Shown here: positions 21,868 through 27,660 of the stretch, one piece after another
How positions within the stretch are numbered: the stretch's first letter is position 1
How the letters are laid out: each line of letters starts with the position of its first letter
Origin: Rhizophagus sp. LPA8_4_AMF
Taxonomy: Eukaryota; Glomeromycota; Glomeromycetes; Glomerales; Glomeraceae
Length of the DNA stretch: 27,660 nt
Assembly: GCA_021464525.1 (NCBI GenBank)
Contig: JADRCO010000719.1
Span: 1 to 27,660, forward strand
Direction of reading: 5' to 3'
The notes under the pieces: model-generated
Database searches by the model: none
Seen by the model: only the letters and a program-made list of their open reading frames with translations
Told to the model about the DNA's origin: nothing
Program-made: the position numbers and the translations under genes

Positions 21868-22125
21868 AAACAGTTCCGGAATCAATATTTTACTCTATAT
21901 GGAAAACAGGGTATAATTATAACAAGACAATGAATTATTTGCATAATTTCGCGATATAAATAATAAATAACACGTCAAATAGCGACCTTTTGGTATTTGT
22001 AGTATTAACGGATGTTTATATTAGTAAAGATATGATAACGTTCTTACACAAGAATTTGAAGCACTTAAAAGTAATAATAAATGCAATAGAAAATGAAACA
22101 AATTCGAGACAACGTTCAATTGATT
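21868..22125 (+). pseudogene. Unrecognised plus-strand coding remnant
   Basis: One frame runs from about 21868 through VPESIFYSIWKTGYNYNKTM, a TAA near 21958, then SNSDLLVFVVLTDVYISKDM and FLHKNLKHLKVIINAIENE to a TGA at about 22124. With a single internal stop over 86 codons in AT-rich DNA it is likely former coding sequence. No ATG-led intact ORF, introns or known motif are visible. Confidence 0.3.
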
Positions 22126-22309
22126 GATTTTTGGCTCTCATTTTGTGAAAAAAAAAAATGTATTGTTGCATTCAATATTCTCTAGAAAATTTAACTTTCA
22201 TGGCTGACGTAATTTATCCTCAAAGATTTTAGTGACATGCCGCCTTATGTTTTACATATTGGCCCTTTTTTCAAAAAAAGTAAAATAAAAATTCATCTGT
22301 GATATAAAA

Positions 22310-22543
22310 TTGAACGAAAAGAGACAACAAGAAATTACGGAAAGTAAGATTTTAAAGACAATGGAATTTTTTAGAATGACCTTTATTACTCGGCACCAAT
22401 CATTTATCACGTTGATAAACAATGACCCAAAAGCCAATAAGGTGATACAGCCCGGACCACGCATTAAAATTCGACGTATGGGAATAATCAGAAATCATAA
22501 CAATTCTAGTTATCTGATACATGTGAAACAGGCAAATAATTGA
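22310..22543 (+). pseudogene. Possible coding remnant, Lys/Arg-rich, unknown
   Basis: An open frame of 77 codons starts at a TTG, with the first in-frame ATG at about 22361. It contains MEFFRMTFITRHQSFITL and a basic segment (PGPRIKIRRMGIIRNHNN) and ends at TAA. It lies between two other short coding-like stretches on the same strand (21868-22125 and 22572-22670), so the three may be pieces of one lost gene. No recognised domain. Confidence 0.25.
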
Positions 22544-22571
22544 ATTGGACCTTAAATAGTATTTAAGAAAA

Positions 22572-22670
22572 ATGAGTAATCCGTGTAATATTTGGGATAA
22601 CTTTTTATTAGATGAAATTCCCGGTAGTTTCGGTAATTTCCGTATTGATGATGACGAAATTGAAATTTGA
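22572..22670 (+). CDS. Small ORF, 32 residues, acidic C-terminus, unknown
   Basis: ATG at 22572 opens a short frame, MSNPCNIWDNFLLDEIPG..., ending in an acidic run (DDDEIEI) and TGA. The base composition is less AT-biased than its surroundings. It may be an exon remnant of the coding debris just upstream rather than a gene in its own right. Confidence 0.2.
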   Translation: MSNPCNIWDNFLLDEIPGSFGNFRIDDDEIEI

Positions 22671-23406
22671 TGATCTACAAATTATTTATTTACCAAATCC
22701 TGTTATTTTAAATCCTATTGTAGGTTAGACACTTAGGAATAAATAATTATGGTTACAACAGACATTCGATACATCGACCTTGTTATCTTAAATTGTAGTG
22801 GAATGACAAATACAAATATAATATTATATTTAAAGGCTATGCTACTTCACACTTAATGTGGATTATAATATCATTTATTTTATTTATTTTTAATATTAAT
22901 ATTTTGTAAATATTATTATGCTAGATCTTTTTATTTCACATAATTGAAACCCAAATAAGTATATAATTAATAAATATTAATTATCCCGATATTTTTTATT
23001 GCATATGATTATTAGAAAAGGATAAGTTTATTTAAGCTCAACTTCCCAATTTTTTTTCTGTTTTCTTTTTCTTTTTTTTTTCAAGTTTGGCCTCGGTCTT
23101 TTTTTTTTTCGGTGAATTATTTTTCTTTCTTTCATTTCTGTATATAGATGTATGAAATTCACCTTAATCATATCATTTGTATTAATTGTAATTAAGCTGT
23201 TGAAGCTAACATTTTTCAAAAAGGCCTAATTACGATTCCTACGATCCCGCAAATTTTACTTTTACTTTAAAAGTTTAATTTACTTTTTGAAAATTTTGCT
23301 TTAAAAGTTTAGTTTACTTTCCCTTTCCCTCTCCATTATTTTTCACGCCACTCTTGCGATAAGTATCTCGTGTTTCGAATTACGAAATTATACGTCATCA
23401 CTCATC
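22671..23406. other. Upstream region of the seven-transmembrane gene
   Basis: AT-rich. It holds a T/C-rich tract at 23040-23110, whose antisense frame is a Lys-rich ORF of no meaning, and a short duplicated motif TTTACTTT..AAAAGTTTA at 23255-23320. The 100 bases before the ATG are C/T-rich and free of long frames, so this is a plausible promoter and leader. Confidence 0.35.
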
Positions 23407-25534
23407 ATGGTTCGACTTATAAATAACTTTACAGTTTCCTGTAGAGAAGTAATAAATAATGAATTAGTAAATGTTAATTACATTTCAGAAAATCCAGAAA
23501 ATTGTTATTGTGACTTTAGAATAAATCTTCGTTATTGTAAAGGAGAACAATTCTATCTTATAGCGACTTGGATATTAGTAATTTATTCAATAATAATTGG
23601 ATGTATATCCATGTACTTTTTATATAACCAAATATTTATTGTTGGTCAATCCATATTTTTTCCTGCTTCGAGATTTAGAGGAATTCTTCGACCACGTCCG
23701 CAGGAAACATTTCATTTGATTTGTTTTTCATGTAATTTATGTAAGTACTTTTTTCGCTTTATCTTTACGCTTATAATATTTATCAAATTAATTCGTTTTT
23801 ATTTTTATTAGTGCAAGTTATTCATCTTTTAGTTAAGTTATCTGATGGATACCAAAATACTTTGCATGCAGAACTTTATCTTGACATCCCGCGTTTAGTA
23901 TCATATGCGCTTGCCACACTTTATCCGATAAGCATAAGTAAGTAAGAATATTTATTTATTATCTTCCTTTTCCTAAAATGTACATTTATATATAAATATT
24001 TTTTTTTTTTTTTTTAGTTCATTCGACACCCAATATTGATCCAAACACAACAGCAGCTATACGATGGGCACCAAATAAATATTTAATAGATATTGTGGGA
24101 TTTTCTTTAATGATTTGTCCTTTTATAAGTAATATCCCATTGGCAATTTATACAGGATATTATGCTGATATTAATGAAATTGAAAAAGCGAATTTTTTTT
24201 TTAAAATTCATTATATAATGTGGAGTTTTTGGACTTTTGTTTTATTAATGACATTAATAATATTTTGGTATAAATTAATTAGTATATTAAATAATCATAT
24301 AAAAATACTTAGTAATCAAAGAGACAATGGAATTATTTTTGATGAAAAATGGAAAGTAGAAAAATTAAAAAAGTCTGCTAAAAATGTAAGTTGATTATTT
24401 AATTATTATTGTTTGTTTATTATATATTTGTTTTATTATTAATAATTAATTAATTTTATTTTGTTAATTAATTGTTTAAACTAAAAAAAAAAAAAATTTT
24501 TTTTCTATTTTTAGTTAACGACAGTTGTGGCTGCTTTTGGGTCAATCTTTTTATTATATTGTGGAATTTGTATAGTTAGTGCTTTCCTTTTTAAATCGAC
24601 AACAATTTATAATTTGGGATTAAATATAACTTCCATGTTTATAATGAATTACGTAATTCCGGTATCATTTAACATTGCTCAATTCGTTATTATATACCAG
24701 TAAGTTATCTAATTTAATATTTTTCTTTTTTTTAAAAAAAAATTTTAAATAAATTATTAACCATAAATTCAATTTAAATAATTTAATAGTAAATTACGAT
24801 CGTCACGAGAAACTCCTATTTCCACACCTTTAACGATACTTTCACATAAACGACGAACCAACAAGTCACATGATGATGATGATGATGATGACGAAGAAAA
24901 TATTACTCCAGAATACGATAATGAAGATAATGAAATCACTTCAATTACATCATCAAAACGTAAACCAAAACCATTAGAATCAATACATCGTCATTTTAAT
25001 GATGATAATTTTTCAATATCAAATAGATCAAATATATCAATTATATCAAATAAATCATCACATAATGAATTATATTCATATCATCATTTAAATAAATCAG
25101 ATAAACAAATTTATAGATATGGATATGAATCAAGTAATAATAGTTCACCAAAAAGTTTTAAATTTAATTATAAATATTCAAGTGGTGGTGATACTTCTAC
25201 TTTAATAGGAACTAATAATAATAATAATAATAATAATTTTAATTATAAGCATAATTCATTAGGAATTTCTTCTTTAAATTCAACTTTTTTAGGTTCTTCA
25301 AGTAATTTATCATCACCTTCTGATAGGGATGAATTTTATATTAATGGGAATTCTCCTTTAAAAAATAATTTTGATGTAAATATTCAAAAAGAAGTAAATT
25401 TTAGTAATAATAATAGTAATAATAATAGTATTATTATTGATGATGATGATGATGATAGTATTTTTAATATTGGTAAAAGAGAATGGTTGGCTAAAAAACC
25501 TAGGAGAATTCCTTTAAAAAAGAGTACTATGTAG
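23407..25534 (+). CDS. Putative seven-transmembrane (GPCR-like) protein with long Asp/Asn-rich tail, five exons
   Basis: Exons 23407-23740, 23812-23937, 24018-24385, 24515-24699 and 24790-25534 join in phase to 585 residues. The N-terminus (1-48) has four Cys (12, 33, 35, 44) and an N-F-T glycosylation site at 7. Hydrophobic segments lie at about 49-73, 102-121, 139-155, 174-200, 217-245, 277-302 and 313-337. A 31-residue charged loop separates segments 5 and 6. A 247-residue cytosolic tail is rich in Ser, Asn and Asp, with poly-Asp and poly-Asn runs encoded by GAT and AAT microsatellites. This topology fits a GPCR-type receptor, with the tail as a likely phosphorylation or scaffolding region. 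No family-defining motif (such as DRY or NPxxY) is visible, so receptor function is inferred from topology alone. AATAAA lies at 25559. The ATG at 23407 is the first in an open frame. Confidence 0.85.
24870..25464 (+). repeat. Trinucleotide microsatellites inside the 7TM tail
   Basis: A (GAT)n run at about 24873-24893, (AAT)n at about 25213-25236 and mixed AAT/GAT runs at about 25404-25457 stay in frame. They encode Asp and Asn homopolymers in the C-terminal tail. Length polymorphism between isolates would not shift the frame. Confidence 0.8.
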
Positions 25535-25758
25535 AATATAAAAAAAAAATATGTATAAAATAAACCAAATATTTTAATATTTAATAAATTATTCATAACG
25601 TAAACGAACTTATTTCCTAATCCATATCACCAATCACATATCTGTCAAAGTATATAATGCTCAAATAATAATGATTAATATAATGACGTAATAATTACTA
25701 AAAATGCGAGAAACTTCGACTAAAATTAGCTAATCCGTTTGCACATTGTTTTGTATAA

Positions 25759-26674
25759 ATGGCGACGGAAGACCAAACAAAGTAAGTTTAATTTATTTGC
25801 GTGCAAAAGTATTTTTATTTATACATCCCATTTTCACAGACCATACCCCTGGTTAAAAACATTAAAAGAAGAATGGCAGAAGGAGTTAATAAAGGAGTTC
25901 GTGGAGCCTTTCAAGTAAGTGGAGAGATTGCATAGAGGAAATGGTCGAAAAGTATTTAATAAATTTTTTTTGTATAGAACGGAGGGAATCTTTATTCCTT
26001 ACGGCACCGACGGGAAATTGATAACCCCACCGCCGGGCCTTCAGCCGATTCCTATGATAACGATCTGGGATGTTGTGTGTCTTTTGTGGAAGTATTACAT
26101 CAGAAGGAGACAAAAAAAAGTAACACGGGCTTACCTTATCAAGATGCAAAGACGCTTGTCAAAAATAATTATGATGATGGAAGAGGATGCGAAGGCTCAC
26201 CCATCGATGATCATCGTCACATATTCAACACAAACAAAGAGGATCACAAAAAATCCACGAAGAAAAAGAAAAAGAAGAGTCGAAAGGAAGAAAAAAATAC
26301 AGAAAAGGGAGTCTGTGAACCAGTATATGTTCGGAGCGTCACTCCGTTGCGGAAAGGCACAGACGAAACAAGAGGGAACGCCTATATATCTTGCCAACAA
26401 AACAGTATCGGAGAGGAGAGTGGAGATGATGCCTACACTCTTTCAAAATGCCCCAATCACGGAAGAATATGCAGGCTGCAGTCAAGCTTGGGGAAATTGT
26501 TCCGAATCGGTACCTTGGACGGCTCTTTGTGGACAGACAAACTCCCGGAGATGCCATGTTACTTTGTATTCCCGAACGATACGACCAAGGAAAAATGCGA
26601 TGGTTCTTCCATGTGTCAAATGTCAGTTGGTGCAAGCCTCAATAAGACATCATGTAATAATTCGCTCGTTTTAG
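25759..26674 (+). CDS. Frame A of a dual-frame locus, 264 residues, unknown
   Basis: ATG 25759 is the first ATG. Exons 25759-25781, 25840-25914 and 25978-26674 join in phase (GTAAGT donors, CAG and TAG acceptors). The start reads MATEDQTKPYPWLKTLKEEW, a charged amphipathic helix. It continues after intron 2 with GIFIPYGTDGKLITPPPGLQ, then a basic region (RRKRKRRVERKKK) and PTLFQNAPITEEYAG. It ends at TAA after RHHVIIRSF. No known domain. Frame B (25873-27015) overlaps it on the same strand for about 740 coding bases and crosses the same intron 2. Either both are translated, or the ancestral protein switched frames through indels: the peptides of frame A look best before about 26050 and those of frame B after about 26640. 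The region is 45-50% GC, far above its surroundings. Confidence 0.45.
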
Positions 26675-27015
26675 TTGAAGAAATAAGTAAATCTGATTGT
26701 TGCCGTGTAGCAACCTTTCTTAATCTTAAGCTTCATGATGAATATTCTCAAAAAGATTCTATGAAAGAGCTTATCTGTAATGTACAAGAAGTTGTTCAGT
26801 TTGGATTTACCCATATCATTTTTATTGGAAGACGTTATTGTGGAATGATATTTATTGATTGTTATGGCCGCGTATTCGATTGGGACTCAATGAATTATAT
26901 ATTATGGTTTCTCGGAGATTACTTCGAAATCATATCAAAGGGATTTGCGACCAGTCGGATAGCATGGTGTGTATTGAGGGATGGAACCGTATATGAATTA
27001 GATATATGTATGTAA
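25873..27015 (+). CDS. Frame B of a dual-frame locus, 359 residues, unknown
   Basis: From the internal ATG 25873 (MAEGVNKGVRGAFQ), exons 25873-25914 and 25978-27015 join in phase and stay open for 359 codons. The middle has GCCVSFVEVLHQKE, SPIDDHRHIFNTNKED, a Lys-rich stretch (KKSTKKKKKKSRKEEK) that may act as a nuclear signal, and Cys pairs (SKCPNHGRIC). The C-terminal 120 residues lie in ordinary AT-rich sequence and look like a folded domain (VVQFGFTHIIFIGRRYCG, DCYGRVFDWDSMNYILWF). They end LDICM before TAA at 27013-27015. This C-terminal part is the strongest evidence that frame B is real. No homologue is recognised. If frame B is the true product, translation must start at the third-best context ATG or the first exon must be read differently. 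A third frame is also open at 26448-26645. Confidence 0.55.
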
Positions 27016-27391
27016 TATTTTGCTTATGTTTTACCTTAATGTTTTATAACGATTTCTTTCTTAAATTACCAGAAAAACTCAACTTATGAAGGACAAGAAA
27101 AAAAAAAAAATAAGAAAGTGTATTATGTTTATGTATACTACAAATCTATATTTTGCATTATGAAGTAATAATTTACCCTATAGTAATGTATTGAAAAACA
27201 ATAAGTGTTTGCTTATAAATAAAAATCGCAAATATTATATTACTGCATGTATAGTTTTCTTGGCTAATTCTCATATAATTTACTTTGAAAGAATAAAACA
27301 ACATGAGATTTATTTTTGAAAATAATCAATATTTTTTGCTGTATCATGCATAACATCGAAAAATTTGAGTGGATAGATTAAACGGATTATA
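27016..27391. other. 3' flank of the dual-frame locus
   Basis: AT-rich, with candidate AATAAA polyadenylation signals near 27217 and 27292. No gene is seen. Confidence 0.4.
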
Positions 27392-27660
27392 CAGTCGGAC
27401 CCTCATGTAATCGGTATTAACTAAAGTAGTACGGTACGTTGGCCCAAATTTGGACGGACGCACAAAAAATTGATTAGTACGTTTAGTACGTACGCTTACA
27501 TATGCTAAAAATTTTCGTACCAGTACGTACGAAAATTCTAAAAACTTTTCGTACATATACATTAATTTTTTCTGAAAACATATGAGCGGATTTGTCCACC
27601 CTTAATCAACATTTTGATATCGTCACATTTTTGTTACACAAAGTATTACATAAGACGCAG
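27392..27660. mobile_element. Probable pogo-like element, left end only
   Basis: TA (27390-27391) is followed by CAGTCGGACCCTCATGTAAT, a CAGTC-type pogo/Tc1-mariner terminus similar in kind to the element at 10538. Beyond it are repeated GTACGTACG motifs and an inverted pair (ACGAAAATT...AACTTTTCGT at about 27529-27552). The matching right end is not in the window, so the length is unknown and it may be only a terminal fragment. Confidence 0.45.

Noticed and set aside
23028..23219. Lys-rich minus-strand ORF
   Set aside because: It is the translation of a T/C-rich low-complexity tract upstream of the 7TM gene.
25384..25596. Leu-rich minus-strand ORF
   Set aside because: It is the antisense of the AAT/GAT microsatellite that encodes Asn and Asp runs in the 7TM tail.
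26197..26635. Minus-strand ORFs of 67 and 98 codons in the dual-frame locus
   Set aside because: They are open mainly because the region is GC-rich and poor in stop triplets on both strands. Neither has splice support or a protein-like sequence as good as the plus frames.
27344..27562. Minus-strand ORF of 72 codons
   Set aside because: It runs through the pogo-like terminal sequence and the GTACGTACG repeats, so it is repeat-derived.

Overview
The window looks like nuclear DNA of a fungus of the Rhizophagus / Glomeromycotina type (arbuscular mycorrhizal fungi). The evidence is the strong AT bias, short GT-AG introns with poly-T tracts before the acceptor, and remnants of two families I associate with that lineage: kinase-like proteins with a CxxCN...WCxxCN zinc motif followed by a W-T-S-G-N segment, and WD40-like/TRP-like ion-channel proteins. 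The assignment rests on family recognition only.

Layout, left to right. Positions 1-1800 hold minus-strand remnants of an unrecognised gene and of a kinase-like gene, separated by a dispersed repeat. Positions 1893-2310 hold four tandem units, each with an AAAGAAAC/GTTTCTTT stem-loop. Positions 2401-3584 are a decayed 2-oxoglutarate/Fe(II) oxygenase (isopenicillin N synthase-like) gene with a frameshift and a stop. Positions 3644-4194 are a nearly perfect palindromic MITE-like element that was itself split by a second, 214-bp MITE-like element. Positions 4840-9406 are an intact nine-exon full-length ABCB (P-glycoprotein/MDR-type) exporter of 1282 residues, the best-supported gene here. Positions 9407-11746 carry two MITE-like elements (pogo-like with TA duplication, Harbinger-like with TAA duplication) and the tail of a dead ETF-beta copy. 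Positions 11994-12557 (minus) are a dead RPB9-like gene. More dispersed repeats follow. Positions 13697-15110 are a GC-richer block with broken minus-strand reading frames that I cannot name. Positions 16123-19893 are a decayed WD40/TRP-like channel gene. Positions 20551-22670 hold unrecognised coding remnants on both strands. Positions 23407-25534 are an intact five-exon seven-transmembrane protein with a long Asp/Asn-rich tail. Positions 25759-27015 hold a two-intron locus in which two long reading frames overlap on the same strand and cross the same intron. A pogo-like terminal sequence begins at 27392.

Taken together this is a repeat-rich region in which two (possibly three) genes are intact and at least seven coding remnants are dead. 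Most premature stops that can be traced to a likely parent codon fit single C-to-T or G-to-A transitions (CGA to TGA, CAA/CAG to TAA/TAG, TGG to TGA/TAG). I see no operon-like or pathway-like co-operation between neighbours. The ABC exporter and the seven-transmembrane protein are both membrane proteins, but nothing links them. I found no tRNA, rRNA or CRISPR array by eye.
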